A stretch of 64,000 nucleotides of DNA from Hysterangium stoloniferum (GCA_015178975.1 WHVD01000006.1:372001-436000), one strand, 5' to 3'; numbered from the stretch's first letter, positions 23,409-41,193 are shown. Numbers and translations are program-made. The notes: generated by a model from the letters alone, not told the origin.

Positions 23409-24433
23409 TCATGCAGTTGTAGTATCTACAATAGCACTACGAGACCTCACGAAATCTTTGACTGTATTAACCCCCAGCTGTTTCATCTCCTTGCTCACTG
23501 TTGGATTCTTACGAAGTGCAAGACTCGCATACTCTACGTCGCCTGCATGAGTTTCAGCGTCCTTCTGATCGCGAACAACGGTCCAGTCGTTCTTTGTGAA
23601 ATGCGCGTCATAATAAAGCCTTGTTTGGAGCCATTGAGCTGGGTTTTGAAGACCCTCAAGGGAAAACTGGGGCAGCAACGTAGTTAACGGTCGCGGTGTG
23701 GGCATTGGTAATGCGCCAATAAGAGGATCGTCCCCAATCAAACGGAAGGGTGTTTGAATGGCAAAGCCGTCGTCGTCCAAAGCAACGTGTTCCGCGTCCG
23801 GAGTGGCGGTGTGTTTCTCTGTCTTGTATCCTCGAACGTTTGTCCGCTTTGGCCTTGCAGCCGACTTGGCTGCTTTCTCCTCGTTGCTCGGCATTGGTCG
23901 CCGTCGGAAACCTCGTTCTAGTCTAAGGCTAGTCGTTTGGTCACCTTGTATCGGAGGAGCCTGCGGTTGAGCATCTAAGGCTGCGCGATTTGCAGCACCC
24001 TGTCCCTCTATGTTCATGGGTGGGCCTCTTGTCTTCACGACCGTGCCTTGCTTCGCCTTCCGTTGTTGTAGTGTTGTCTGGGCGAGGGCGTGTGCCATAG
24101 TATTCACAAGGAATTCTTTCGCCTGTATGGGCTTCGAAGCCATCGGCGACTTCATATGCCTTCTGTTTACTAGAAGACAAAATGTTTTTTAAGACACTGC
24201 TCTATAATAACACAATGGTTACACTCACGAATAACTTTGATACCATCCCATTCAGTAACCATAGGAGCTCGGTGTGTCATATTTTGTGGCTTCCTGGACA
24301 CTCCTCTTGGGCTCGTTGGCGCAGATTTAACTTCCTGGCTGACATTCGGTGCTCTGACCGCTGCTGATGACGAAAGCAACCGTATCTTGCATCCCTTGCA
24401 TGAGCGTATTCGCGCCGCAAGATTGGTCGACAT
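23409..24433 (-). CDS. Uncharacterised protein, probably mitochondrial
   Basis: Exons 24229-24433 and 23409-24169 join in frame to 321 residues; the acceptor at 24170 gives KVILNRRHMKSPM. I do not recognise a domain. The N-terminus (MSTNLAARIRSCKGCKIRLL) is rich in Arg, Lys and Ser with no acidic residue over the first 30, so it looks like a mitochondrial presequence. The middle is Gln/Ala/Pro rich. The last 100 residues look globular: LPQFSLEGLQNPAQWLQTRL, then YYDAHFTKNDWTVVRDQKD and SLALRKNPTVSKEMKQLG. Its start codon lies 66 bp from the divergent G-patch gene, and its stop lies 58 bp from the MPP alpha stop. Confidence 0.75.
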
Positions 24434-24499
24434 ACACTGAAAGAGCTGATACTTTAAACGCCCAGAGGCGGAGACTGACCCGACCCCATCCCGAAGCTT
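24434..24499. promoter_or_regulatory. 66-bp divergent intergenic region
   Basis: The start codons of the minus-strand gene (24433) and the G-patch gene (24500) are only 66 bp apart. The core promoters and 5' leaders of both must lie here or overlap the coding regions. No TATA box is evident; a TACTTTAAAC stretch at 24451-24460 is the only A+T-rich part. Confidence 0.6.
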
Positions 24500-25494
24500 A
24501 TGCTCGATTCGGTAGGTTACTTGACCTCCCTTGGCTGGGAAGGCAAAGGGAGTGGATTGCGTGAGGGAAGTGCGTCAAGGCCTTTAGCTATCCCTAAAAA
24601 ACGCACACTTGCCGGGCTGGGGAAGGACAGAGATGAGGCATTCCCTTTCTGGGACCAGTCAGTTTTTTTGTTTTCAAAGTTATCGACACTAACTAGAATC
24701 CTTTCTTTCTGTCATGATAGTGTCTTCTCAGCTGCTGCAAAGTCCATAAAAATAAAAATATCTGATGACGAGGAGGGTGAAACGACTGCAGTGAGTATAT
24801 AATCGAGCACAGTGCTTTTACATACGCTCACAACTTTCGATAGGACTCTTCATCTCAAACGACTCTTCTTCGTACTACCACTGGTATTCTGTCTAATCGT
24901 CGTCCCGTCTCTCTTACACCTGGTACTTCTGGTACGGCCACACCTACTGAACAGGAACCATTATATGCACCTCGTCTGAGTCTTATGGCAATTGCCAAAC
25001 GCGATACCGCCCGTAAAAGGCTCTACGCTAGTTTCTTTCGTGGACCTGTTCTAGACCCGGAAATAGACTCATCTCAATCAAACGCAAGCCTAATGACGGG
25101 AGTCACAGGATCGAAAGAGATTGGCAATTCTGGTGTAGAGATGAAACATAACAATGTGGAAGGCTTGACGAAGAATCCATCCGAAAGGAGCAAGAAAGGC
25201 AGGCAAAAGGATATCACATTACTGCCGGATGGAGAACATACCCTGCAGTGGAAAAAGAAAAAACGGAAAATATCGAGTGAAACACACATGGCTCCTGAAA
25301 TTCACATCGAGGCGGCTGAATTGGGTACTCCAGCACGTTTAGAAACCAAGGACGAGAAACGCGATCGAAAGGTACAGCGACGTAAACAGAGGGAAGAGCG
25401 GCGTATACAGAAGGAAGAGCGGCGTAGAGCCAGAGCGGAGCGACGACAACGCAAAGAAGCTAAAAGAGAGGCTGCAAAACCAAGTCACGCTTAA
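24500..25494 (+). CDS. G-patch domain protein
   Basis: Exons 24500-24657, 24721-24790 and 24844-25494 join to 292 residues. Residues about 6-50 form a G-patch: LTSLGWEGKGSGLREG, then RPLAIPKKRTLAGLGKDRDE. G-patch proteins bind RNA or stimulate DEAH helicases in splicing and ribosome assembly. Next come AFPFWDHVFSAAAKSIKIKI, a conserved-looking segment, and MAIAKRDTARKRLYASFFRG. The tail (about 235-290) is a run of Arg, Lys and Glu (REERRIQKEERRRARAERRQ), as in nucleolar proteins. The size and layout suggest a ribosome-biogenesis factor like the small fungal G-patch proteins; the exact orthologue is not certain. Confidence 0.85.
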
Positions 25495-25720
25495 CAGACT
25501 CATGTTGCATAATATCTCGTATTCAGAGAGTCCTAAGTAGTACAAACCTCGAATTTTTTAATATTGTGGCGGAAGGTCAAGTAAATGTAACGGACGTTGT
25601 TGAGTGTTGGTATTTAAACATGGCGGCGAAATGTAAGTTGCATTTAACGAGACGGTGTGCAATGGTGACGAAGTTGATAGCTGCGAAAATGAAACCGAAA
25701 CATGGGTATCAACTCAACAC

Positions 25721-27469
25721 CTACGATCGTGTTCCTCGCCAAGCTGATTGCAACGCGATACGTTTGGCCTAGGCGGTTATGGAGGTTAAATGCCCATTTA
25801 AATGTGAATAAAGAAACGCATACCTGGTCAAATGTAATTGCTCCTTCTCTGGACTGTATCTTCGGGTCCTCATCATCCTCATCATCCATGCCAAGTGTCC
25901 TGTTTCTCATAGCCCCAAATGCCGCCTTTCCACCAGCAATTGAAAACGGTGTAGTGGCAACCTTCGTACCAAAGACACTGGATGTTGGTGCACCAAATGC
26001 CGCAAAGTCAGAAACGACTTTGCGTGATGGGGATGGCCCAGCAGAAGGAGGCGATGAGCTGGGTGGAGTCGTAGCCCGAGTGGGCAATGCAGGATGATAG
26101 CTATAAGAATAGCCGGAGTATGATCGGCCATGAGAACGTACTGATAAGTATTTCTCAGTGAAACGACTGCCGTGAACCTGAGTAAGACTGTCAACGTGGG
26201 CCGAGCTTGTAAAAAAAAGATGATCACCTTTTTCAGCAATGGCCGTGCGGCAGACAAACTGGGAGCTTCACTGAAAACTTGCACATTGTGTTTTGCCTCG
26301 GCTGATTCACGGTAGATATTCTCGAAAACGACCTTCTTCGTACTCTCATTTCGTAGAAGCAGCTTTTCATGAAGTTCACGCGCAACATCATCAACGCTTT
26401 CCTGATTGCCCAGGATACGCTCTGCGACGGCTTGTCCCACCTCACGGATCAGACGCTCCATGTCCAGATTCTCCAAGACACTACCAATTATGGCATGAGA
26501 GAGGAGACTCGCTGTGGTCAATGGTAACATTAATCCTGAAGTGATAGTCGTTATAGCTTGATAAAAGTCTGTAGCATACTGGAGAGCTCAAAGTTAAAAC
26601 ACATTAGTAAAATACATTAGTATGACCTACCGAGTAACCACTGAGAGCAGGTTCACACGCTACGAAGAACTAACAAATGGTTCAGATACAGAAATTGACA
26701 AAAAATAAAACCTACTAAAGTTATGCCCCGCTGCGCCATCATTCGTACAATCTGTAAAGGATCCAAGCCATCCGGCGAACCCTCGTCGAACCCTGTAGAT
26801 CAGTAAGATTAAGGAAGACACACTGACCAAGCATGCGCACCATCGCCATACTCCCCAATTCCATGGGGTGGCGCATCTGCAATCAACACAACCATCTTGC
26901 CTGCATGTTCCCGCCAGTCCATGTTCAAAGCCTCACCCAAGGCCGCAGTGACAGCTTCCGGACCATCACCACCGCCTGACGCGTACAATCCCTCAAGAAC
27001 TGACTCAACCTTCTTGATGTCACTCGTGAATGGGGTTGTTTTGGTCACGTAGGTATGGTCTTGCGGGGGGTGGTCGCGGAAAGCCACCAGCCCCACTCTC
27101 AAGTCCTCTGGATGCACAAGTTTGCCTGACGCGAAGATAGTTGCACAGATCTCCTCGATGTTCTTCGTAGCAGAGCTTATATATGACCCCTGGCTTCCCG
27201 TGCAATCCTAGGTGAAAAGTATGTCAGCGAACTTTACCCCAAAGAGGATAATGGCATCAGTCTACCTGGATGAATACTAGATCACTGACCAGAAGACGAA
27301 GCAAAGTTAGATTGTAGACATCGTATAAGAAGACCACGTCAACGTACAGCATCTTGCGTCCACCGTCAAAATGACTGCCATCGCCGGAAATGCTGCCCGG
27401 TCCCTGAGGATACACCTGAGAAGTCTGAGTGACTGAGGGAATGCCTTCGAAGTCCATATCTTCATCCAT
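25721..27469 (-). CDS. von Willebrand factor A domain protein
   Basis: Eight exons were resolved: 27348-27469, 27266-27284, 26841-27207, 26716-26792, 26631-26669, 26228-26578, 25824-26177 and 25721-25768. They total 458 residues without a frame conflict. The vWA domain covers about residues 40-225: LDLVFIQDCTGSQGSYI supplies a DxTxS-type MIDAS, RVGLVAFRDHPP follows, then the GGGDGPEAVTAAL loop and MVVLIADAPPHG. The arrangement resembles the vWA part of alpha-kinase VwkA-type proteins, but no kinase domain is present. After the domain come a helical stretch (SVLENLDMERLIREVGQAVA) and a Ser/Pro-rich region (TRATTPPSSSPPSAGPSPS). One exon is only 19 nt. Function is unknown; metal-dependent protein binding is inferred from the MIDAS. 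Confidence 0.87.
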
Positions 27470-27724
27470 AGTCGATAATAAAACGAGCTGTTATGGTTTC
27501 ACGTTGAAAAGTTAGTAACGAGTAAAGGATCTAAGCGAAAGGTGTGGAACTACTAATGATCGCGCCTCCACAAACGATGCGCCTACAATAAGCAACACGC
27601 TCCTTCAACGTGTTCTCGCATCGATCCATCCCTCTTTAACCGATTAGAATCTTACTTATTGTCTAAAAAGAGACGTTGAAGGATATCTAAATGGATATTC
27701 TCTAATTTACAACATAACCCCATA

Positions 27725-30366
<2,642 letters not shown>

Positions 30367-31138
30367 TCTAAGTAACGGACGGCAGCCTGTAGTCTGGCGT
30401 CTCCTAAAGCGCTCAATGCCGGTTTGACAGCCAGCTGAAAAAGTTGTCTTGAGCCGCCCAAAGGAGTCTAAGGAATTGACCTACTGATAGATATTTCACA
30501 TAGTAACACCTAAATATCATTCGATGCTTGAGCGACGACATTTATACAGCGAATGGCAGACCTAGTACGGCCAACTGGCACAGGGGCTAAAACCCATAAC
30601 GTCTTTCACAGACATCGTCCTTAAGTGACTGACTGTTTTGGAAGCATTTGCTCCACGTTTGGTTCATTGATCCCGTAAATACTGTCAATATATCTATTTC
30701 AAGTCGACTCAACGTTGTCGCTAATAAATCGATTTGCATGAGCCTATTTCCCCGGGCAGCTTGGAGCACCACTGACTAGCTGTAGACTATTACTAGTAGT
30801 CTATAGCGCTGTCATGCACAAATGCATCCCTTCAAGTAGTAATTAATACGCAACACAGGATCCATTATAACATCCTTTCGCCTCACACGCTAACCGAGCT
30901 CTCCGACGAGAAAGCACCTCATTGACATCGCACTCTTCAAAAAAAAATTCCCCCACAGTAAATAAATATATAAAAATGTGATAACACTCGTCAATTTCAG
31001 TCCCCCCAAAAAAATCTTAAGCAATCAGCACCGTGGCATTATCGTCGATACTTAGTACATGTAACTTTTAATGCAGACCAGACTCCGGAAAGCATTGAGT
31101 GCTTCCGTGAACCCAAAGACAACTAAACAGTGGGTGAA
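30367..31138. other. Intergenic region
   Basis: The region lies between the GEM1 start and the 3' end of PDC. No gene is seen; it contains an A-rich run at 30940-30947 and a T-rich promoter-like part upstream of GEM1. Confidence 0.5.
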
Positions 31139-33628
31139 TCAAAACGTATTCTTCTTGCTAAGCTCCACCATACGCCGGAGTGGAGCAGGCGCATCGTATT
31201 TATCCATGATTATCTCAACCAATTGGATAACATCCGTCTTCGCAAAGGTTTCATCGTCTAAAATCGCAGAGAATTCATCTTTCGTTCGGGCAACGTATGA
31301 GCGCGCTTCGCCCTCCGTAGCCCCGAGCACAGATAATAGCGCTCCAAAGTTCCTACCGAAACATAAGTAAAGGGAAGAGTCTGAAATTCGCCTCGTAAAC
31401 CCGGCTTACCAGTCAGCAATGTCATTGTATTGCCTATAAAAAGTATTGACTTCACTGAACAAACATCCCCCAAAACTGGCATCGCTCACCTGTCCAGCCT
31501 ATCCCCCAAAATCCTCTCAATCGTATAACCTTTATTACCAATGACGAATATTATGGGTTTAAGACCTTGCCTTATCATTGTCGATATTTCTTGGACCGTC
31601 AGTTGCCTTATATTCAAGACACCAATGAATAATTTTAAAACACTCAGCCATGAAATACTTACAGGCTACCATCGCCTATAAATAAGCAAACTCTTCCAAG
31701 CTCTCGCTCTTGTGCTGCCATAGCAGCACCCAGAGTGCTGCCTATATTTCGGTTGTTAATGAATAGCAGTAGTCCCAACGTAAATCCAGGACTGCGCTTA
31801 CCTACACTCCATCCGATACTCCCCCAAAGTATTTGGGCGAGATAAATTCCCCCAAGCGGCATGACAATATCGAATGAGCCAAAGGAAGCGGTTCCTGAGA
31901 TTAGAATAGATCAATGCATGCTCGATGTGGGCCTTATTGAGTGCTGACCTGTCTCAGCTACGACTATATCATTCTCCCGAAAGAATGCACTCATTCTCGG
32001 CCATAGCCAAGCGTGCGTTATTGTATTGTTGCTCACCTGCGGAATGGAAAGCGTCCATTTAGAGGCGGACAGTTTTTGAAGATTTGCAGGGCTCTTAAGT
32101 CGCTCAGTAAGCTTAGGAAGCAAGTATTTCATTCTGATGTCAGGGAAAACGGCATATCCAATTTTTGTGTGATCTGAGTGTAGCTGTTACAGGGACAATG
32201 AGTGAATGCTCCTTGTACGATTATCAGAGACTCTACCTCGATGGTTGCGGATGTGGGGACACGATAAGTGAAACCTCCACTATTGAAATCAGTTTTGAGT
32301 GCCCCCACAGAGATGATCTTCTTTGCTGATTCGACCTGCTTAAGAACCTCTGGCCAAGTACTATCGCCACTGTAGATCTTAATTTAAAAAAGAATTTAGC
32401 GAACTCATGGGACGGTGGATCATAGTGGTTGTTACCCCTCTAAATGTCTCCAATGTTTCCGGAATAATACCCTTTCCCATAGGTGCTGAAAATATCGGAA
32501 ATCCAGTACTTTGGGCGAATTCACGGACCTCTGGGACTACATTGTGCCTGACTGCACAAACATCCACAAGAATGGCAACATCGTCACCCGCAGCCTCGAC
32601 ATGCTTAACAATTTCTTCCAACACGAAATGTTCACCGTCCGGATCATTGGGAGGCACAATTAGAGAAAGGGGTTCTTCCAACGGTGCGGAGGATATCTTT
32701 TCGTTTACTAGATCGGTGGGAAGTGACAAATAAACAGGCCTAGCCTGATGAATGAAAAGGAAAAAATAAGTCGGATATATGACCACTAAACGTGGTACAT
32801 ACCTGTACGAGACATTCAGTCAGAAGTTTATCAATTTGGACTGCAGCCCCCCAGCCGTCCATCAGAATGGCTTGCCGGGACGTAAAATGCTCTGCAGCCT
32901 TGGTGTATGCATCAAACCTATGCCGATATGACTTCCCGGAAAAGAAAATCGCATATATCACACTCACCTTCCATCACCCAACGTGTGATGCAACAACGGC
33001 TTCATCTTCTGCTGATATGTGCTAGGGGTCCCAACGATGTGCAATACAGGAATGTGTTCGGAGAAGGCTGTAAACACGTCATTCCGCTGAATACCCACCC
33101 CTAGGTAATCGCTACGGACCTCCCGCTATGCCATTAATTGCGCTGAGCTCGCCAACTCCGAAACTTTAGTATATATTAGTTAGGAAATGTGGCGAAGACG
33201 AGGCACGCACGTGGTAGTGAGTACGCCGATGCTATGTTTGTCAACTGCCTGGGCTACTCGGGCATAACCATCTGCAGCATACGCTGCATTGAGCTCATTG
33301 CTGGGGCATGAGGTGAACCAATCGTACGATCCTGGAAATTAATTCCGTACCAGTTACCAACCCAATCAATTTCATCGTGATCTTCGACTAAATTCTGTTA
33401 GTGCAAGCGTGGAGGTCAACTGCATTTTTTAAGCCGACAAACAGACAAAATCTCACCAAGAATCCTAGGTTGAAGTCACCTGGAACTCCAAACATGGACT
33501 AGGCAGGGAAACGATAAGGCCGTCATGGTATCAGAAACATAGTTTGGACGCACTTTGACCCCCAGCTGTACAAGACGAGCTAACAGGTAGTTTCCAATAG
33601 TTATTTCCGAAGACTGTTGTTTCGACAT
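31139..33628 (-). CDS. PDC1: Pyruvate decarboxylase
   Basis: It is a thiamine diphosphate (TPP) enzyme that turns pyruvate into acetaldehyde and CO2 in the cytosol. It starts [20 protein letters not shown] (33628). [13 protein letters not shown] carries the conserved Asp; VEDHDEIDW carries the TPP-activating Glu. [16 protein letters not shown] and [12 protein letters not shown] follow, and [13 protein letters not shown] holds the active-site His pair. The middle domain has [13 protein letters not shown] and [10 protein letters not shown]. The TPP/Mg site reads CLFIGDGSL, then [12 protein letters not shown]. The usual NN is GN here, but the second Asn and the Gly that bind the metal are kept. 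About ten short introns interrupt it; the last exons read [20 protein letters not shown] and end at 31139-31141. Nothing suggests inactivation. Confidence 0.93.
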
Positions 33629-34604
33629 GGTGGAGAAAAAGTAAAGAGAATTCAAAGGACTCTACAACGACTTTTATCGACGTCATGGAGGTCTTGTAGT
33701 TCCATTTCTGTTCAGGCTGAAACTGAAACTGATACGTCTGACACCAAGCATTCGGAATATTATATAGCCACTTGTAAGACACTACGATTGCTGTAGAATT
33801 CCCTTACAGAAATTGTCGATTAAGCTTCCGAGGGGCCATATTCGGATTTAGTTTGAAGACTGCAGACAGAGCCACTGGAGCAGACCTGAGGCGAAATAGT
33901 TGCACCCTGGCTTAGATTACTGAAGATATTCTAAGATCTTTATGACGTCAAATCATATACCAAGCTCGTTGCATATTGGTATCAAAAGTATACACTCACT
34001 TTACATTTATTGGGGCCGAGGCGGAACATTAGCAGCTGGCCTGTCTCAAATTACTGAATATCTTCCCGGACTATCATCATGATGTCAAATGCCACACAGC
34101 TCGATTATGGATATGTTGCAATAATGCTCTTGACTCCCGCTGGCAGAACCCTAGCACCACCAGCACTTGTACCATAGTCGCGGGCCGCCTTGGCGACAGC
34201 CATAACTACACATAGCTGATAGATTTGGGCTTTCATTTACTTGATGTCTGGATATTTAAAGACGGACTGTAAGGATCTTCCAGCGTTCATACGAGTCTGA
34301 GTCGCGTTTTAGAATATTCATTTTTCTTACATAATGCATACGATACTGAAGTCGCGCCACTGCATGCACGCGTGACTGTGAAACTGGTAAATGGCGGGCT
34401 CAATGTTGAGCACAGATGTCGTCGTGTTATTCCATAATTATGGAAAGACGAGTGGATATTAGTGTGAGCTTACCATGCATACTAGTGTATTTCGACCGTA
34501 TCTTCAGTACTCATGGCGTTTTAGGGCCTTATAGTTAGTTATAGAGAAGCCATGGTCCAGGTCAGTTGCTCACGCTACAATGAGCGCATGGACTCAAAAA
34601 TGAT
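33629..34604. other. PDC upstream region and gene-free DNA
   Basis: The first 130 bp upstream of PDC (33629-33760) form its promoter and 5' leader. A diverged inverted copy is found at 36628-36830. Further right, two short stretches near 33900-33970 and 34030-34105 resemble each other (ATTACTGAA.ATCTT...ATGA.GTCAAAT...CAAGCTCG / CACAGCTCG), an old local duplication. No gene is seen. Confidence 0.5.
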
Positions 34605-36400
34605 AGGATAGAATTGTGGTGTTATGCCGCTATTATTCTATGTAGAGGCCACAGACTGCATCGCCCATGCACAATTGGGACCCTTATATCGTCGTATCTC
34701 GTCTTTCTGGAAACCCCGATGCGCTTGTCTTGCTCCTCGAAGCGGGTCGCAGGTTATTCCATCATTCTGTACCACTGTCAAGATAATTCGATGACCGTCC
34801 CTTACTCCGAAAAGCTCTTCGTGATTTGCAAGTCAGTCGCATCCCGATTGCATTGCCTCACAATATGTGAACGGAAAATGACTGTAATCTTTGGACCGAA
34901 CCTCAAATCAACGCGAAGGGGGCCCGGAAATTATGGCCGAGAGGTATGTATTTTCCTTCTTTATGACATGAAGTATATACAGCCTTAAACGCTCTTCAAC
35001 TGGGAGGATGTGAGTGATTCATGTATGACTGATGAAATATTGTCCTAGTGTCATGGTCAGGCTCGTCCATTAATGTCATGGTGTTAGATATTGCATCAAT
35101 CAAACATTCACCGCTTATTTTGTCTTACATCCTAGGTTCCATCACTGCTCTCCTACAGATTACGACCAATGGGCAGCTCTTGCAACGATGGTTGGAGATA
35201 TATTACCGTAAGTGCATTATTTCACAAACTATAAGACACCACCAGTTATTTCCATAGCTATCCCAGTTATGTTTTTCCTAGTCAGTAAGTTGGAGCACTA
35301 TATTCCTCCAACCATCGAGGGATCAAATTTTCCTAAAATGGACCCGGCTATGCGGAGGCGTTCTTGGAACGTGTCTTAGTATGGATTTAACGATAGCATA
35401 TGCGTAGAGCAGGGACGGTCCCATTAAAGTGAGATTTTGGGGCTACTTTGCCAAATAGTGAAAAATGGTTACAGACTTGCATCAACACCAGCAAAAATGG
35501 TTTTAAATGGTTACAGGCTTGCATCAACATCAGTAAAAAATGGTTTTAAACGCCCGTCCGGCTCCCGGACTCCTGGAGATCCCAATCCAGATGCTCCACA
35601 AATGTCCAGGAGCATTCTAGAACGGGGGATCTCGTCCGGGAGCCGCATGGATCAAAAACCAATTTACTGATGAAGGTTGGTATCCCGTATACCGATGATG
35701 TGAGTTCCCCACTTGGTGTTACAAGAGTAAGTACTTCGGTGCATATCTTCAAATTACTTGAAAACAGTTTAGTAAGATTCGAGTTTTGTCTGATAATTGT
35801 AGAAGAAATTTCATTCGAATGAATCCACAATGACGTACATCGATTCGACTGGTAAACGAGTGAACACAGAAACTGAATGTTTCACTCCAGAAGTCCTCGT
35901 TCGGCCAAACCTCAAAGTTGCGGTGAACTTACATGTTGCACGTCCCCCAATATCCTCATGCTATCAGCGTTCCTAGAAAATACCTCACTGAGTATGGCAT
36001 TTCCGCGGTCCGTGACCTCCCTGGTGTGGGACAGCGACTTCAAGATCACGCTGCAGTGGGACACAAGTTATGGTCAAGCCTGGATATTCCATATTATCGG
36101 TAGGCATTGTAGGGTTCAGATTAATATTTGCATACTTGACGTGCGTGGACACTGTTTGGAACAGGGCTAATGACGTCCAATGTGAGATTGATAATGCAAT
36201 ATTCATTCGTTCACTCTCACACAGATGGCAGAAGCGGCTGCATTTATGAGACAAGCGATAGTAGTATTTTTTCATGAGGATTCGTACCTCATTAAAGGTG
36301 AGACATCCAGGAGGACCAGACCTCGAAATCCTTTTATTCCCTCTCGATTCTTCAAATTATGGGAAGCCCTTGAATGGCCCGTCTCATGTACCGCTTGCAG
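34605..36400 (+). pseudogene. GMC oxidoreductase pseudogene (first of a tandem pair)
   Basis: It is homologous, exon by exon and intron by intron, to the gene at 37153-39806. Landmarks are LVLLLEAGR (about 34718), the SRIPIALPHNM block (about 34845), NLWTEPQINAKGARKLWPRG, the PTDYDQWAALATMVG block (about 35155) and TYIDSTGKRVNTETECFTPE (about 35833). It is dead by several counts. The first exon is scrambled. An inserted T near 34815 shifts the frame before SRIP. A TGA at 34868-34870 replaces the CGA of the intact copy. Segments are missing after about 35930, and the 3' half stops near 36400 without the catalytic-His region. It is a degraded tandem duplicate of a flavin (FAD) alcohol or aldehyde oxidoreductase. 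Confidence 0.85.
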
Positions 36401-36627
36401 CAGTATGATAGCAGTAGTTAATCGTAATTTACACGCTTTGGCTGCTTCGGGCACGGCCATTCGATTTTCTCCTGCCGTAGCATTCTCTTCCAAAACATGA
36501 TATGAGAGGGATATTCATCGAACTTGGGTAGGAAGATGGGTAGAATTATGCGCAGACCAAGTATGTAATTATCTTCAACTAGTATTCGAACATACAAGTA
36601 CGTGTGAGCTGACATACCGATGACTTT

Positions 36628-36830
36628 AGTATCAGAAGTATTGGCAGGTTCAAGTTTCAGCCTGAACAGAGATAGAACTACAAGACGTCCATGACGTCAA
36701 TAAAAGTCATTAGAGAGTCCTTTGAACTCTCTTTATACTTTCTCCCACTTTTTCCTCCAAAATATCGAAATGACAGTCAACTTGAAACGAAATCACTATT
36801 AGAAACTCACAGGGCTTGTGGATTATAGTT
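36628..36830 (+). pseudogene. Inverted fragment of PDC promoter and first codons
   Basis: The sequence matches the complement of about 33555-33730, the promoter, leader and start of the PDC gene. Shared words in order are AGTTTCAGCCTGAACAGA, AACTACAAGAC.TCCATGACG, TCAATAAAAGTC (TCGATAAAAGTC in PDC), GAGTCCTTTGAA.TCTCTTTA and TCGAAA..ACAGTC. The PDC start ATG is ATA here, and similarity fades after about 20 codons. It is a truncated, non-coding duplicate in opposite orientation, lying 320 bp upstream of the intact GMC gene. Confidence 0.8.
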
Positions 36831-37140
36831 CGAATATATATGAATTACGGAAGGGCACGAATCACTACAGATTCGATTGTACTACATTGGAATTGGCGGG
36901 CATTCCAAAGCCCAGTCCACCCACCAATCCTACCCCTGGAAGGGGACTTGCCGAAAGAGTGTCACCCGACTGGCCCTGCTGCGGCCTTCTCTTCCTCGAT
37001 GACATGGGAGGGTTCTTTAGAAAATCGAACCTGGAGCCTTCTGATGGCGGTCATTACGCGCAATTAATGACTACAAACAAACATTAACCCCAATCGGGCC
37101 CAATGACCGTCCCTCATAAAAAGGCCGAAAGGGAAGCTAG

Positions 37141-39806
<2,666 letters not shown>

Positions 39807-40626
39807 TTTCCAGGAATATACACCCCAGCTTGTGGTGCAGTTTTCTTGATTATATATGTAAAAAAAAAGGGATTCATACCGACTTTTATCAATGTACCGC
39901 TTGCACACTCCTTGGATTTGCTACTAGTGTTTTGCATATGGCTTTATTCAAGTTTTTGATCTACACAACTTGTGGGCCATGTGATTTGTGACATTATAAT
40001 ACTATTACAAGTAAGAGAACTAAGCTGATACAAATGTGAATTCGACTGGGGTTTCTTGTATTCTATGTCGGGTAGCTATAGGAATTCTGAACAAAAGGGG
40101 TAACTGGAAGAAAAGAGAGAACAAAAGATTGAACAAAAGGAAAAGGGTATCTAACTATTGTGAGACATGTTCGACAAAAGGGAGTCATTAATTACATGGA
40201 TATCTCGATCGTTCTGTTGTTCGGAGTACGCGCTAGCCACAAGTTACAACAAATACCAATTACGCCGCAGTATTTTTATGCTACTCAAAAGGAAATTATT
40301 GCATCCATGTTGCCCCTAAAAAGATCTAATATTTTGGGATTATACATAGGATAGCCGAATCATTATTGTGCAGGAAATACATAATCCAATACGTATCCTT
40401 TTACACCTGCAGTGCATTGAATCATAGATATGTATTTATTACCAGGGACTTGGGTTAATTTGAAAGGAGACATTGCCTAATATGGAAGGAGTCCAAAGTC
40501 ACTTGATGTCTTTTTTTCGCGTTCCGACATCGGCACCATTATTCGTGAGAGCGCTGATTTTGATGTCCTAAAATGGACAAGGCAGGCGACGGGCGCTTGC
40601 AAATAAATCATTACTCTTAACACCGT
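39807..40626. other. Intergenic region
   Basis: The stretch is A+T rich with repeated words GAACAAAAG(G/A) at about 40090-40145. No gene is seen. Confidence 0.5.
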
Positions 40627-41193
40627 ATGAAGTTGCCTCTACGTATTGGGCCATGGTCCACCATTCGTGGTTATGCAACTAGAAGACCGGAGCGTCCTCC
40701 GTCAAAACCTAAGGATCCATTAATCGCTCCCAGTGCGACTCACTATCAAGTTGGTCCAAATCTCACCTTTGTCCATAGACCTCCCCCAACAGCCCCTACA
40801 CCATTCTCCCTTTCCATAGCCCCTGCTTCACCCCTATTACTACCTCCAACCCAAGTGACTTCCTCGCTTTCGGAGGAGGCATCTGTATCATCGACATTGC
40901 CGCCACCCTTATGGAAGGAACGAAAACAGCCAGAGAAGAGACTCACCCCAGAGCAGGTTGAAGAAATCAAACGATTAAGAGCAGAGGATCCCGTTACGTG
41001 GACCAAAAGTAGGCTTGCCGCACAGTTTGGCTGTTTACCCTGCTATATATCAATGATTGCGCCATTGAAGAAATCAGCCAATCGCGAAATGTTGGCCCGA
41101 AGGGAAGAGGTTCACGAGGCTAATAGAAGTCGATGGGGGGAGAGGAAGGCAACCGCCATGGCTATTCGTGAGAAGCGAAAATCGCTTTGGTAG
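40627..41193 (+). CDS. MRPL20: Mitochondrial large-subunit ribosomal protein mL58 (MRPL20)
   Basis: It is an uninterrupted 188-codon gene. The N-terminus (MKLPLRIGPWSTIRGYATRR) is an Arg-rich presequence with a typical RGYA cleavage region. The C-terminal half carries the fungal MRP-L20 pattern: KRLTPEQVEEIKRLRAEDP, TWTKSRLAAQFGC and a hydrophobic FVGMIAP-like YISMIAP. It then ends in a basic helix, MLARREEVHEANRSRWGERK. It is a structural protein of the mitochondrial ribosome. The Pro/Ser-rich stretch between presequence and domain is common in basidiomycetes. Confidence 0.87.
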   Translation: MKLPLRIGPWSTIRGYATRRPERPPSKPKDPLIAPSATHYQVGPNLTFVHRPPPTAPTPFSLSIAPASPLLLPPTQVTSSLSEEASVSSTLPPPLWKERKQPEKRLTPEQVEEIKRLRAEDPVTWTKSRLAAQFGCLPCYISMIAPLKKSANREMLARREEVHEANRSRWGERKATAMAIREKRKSLW

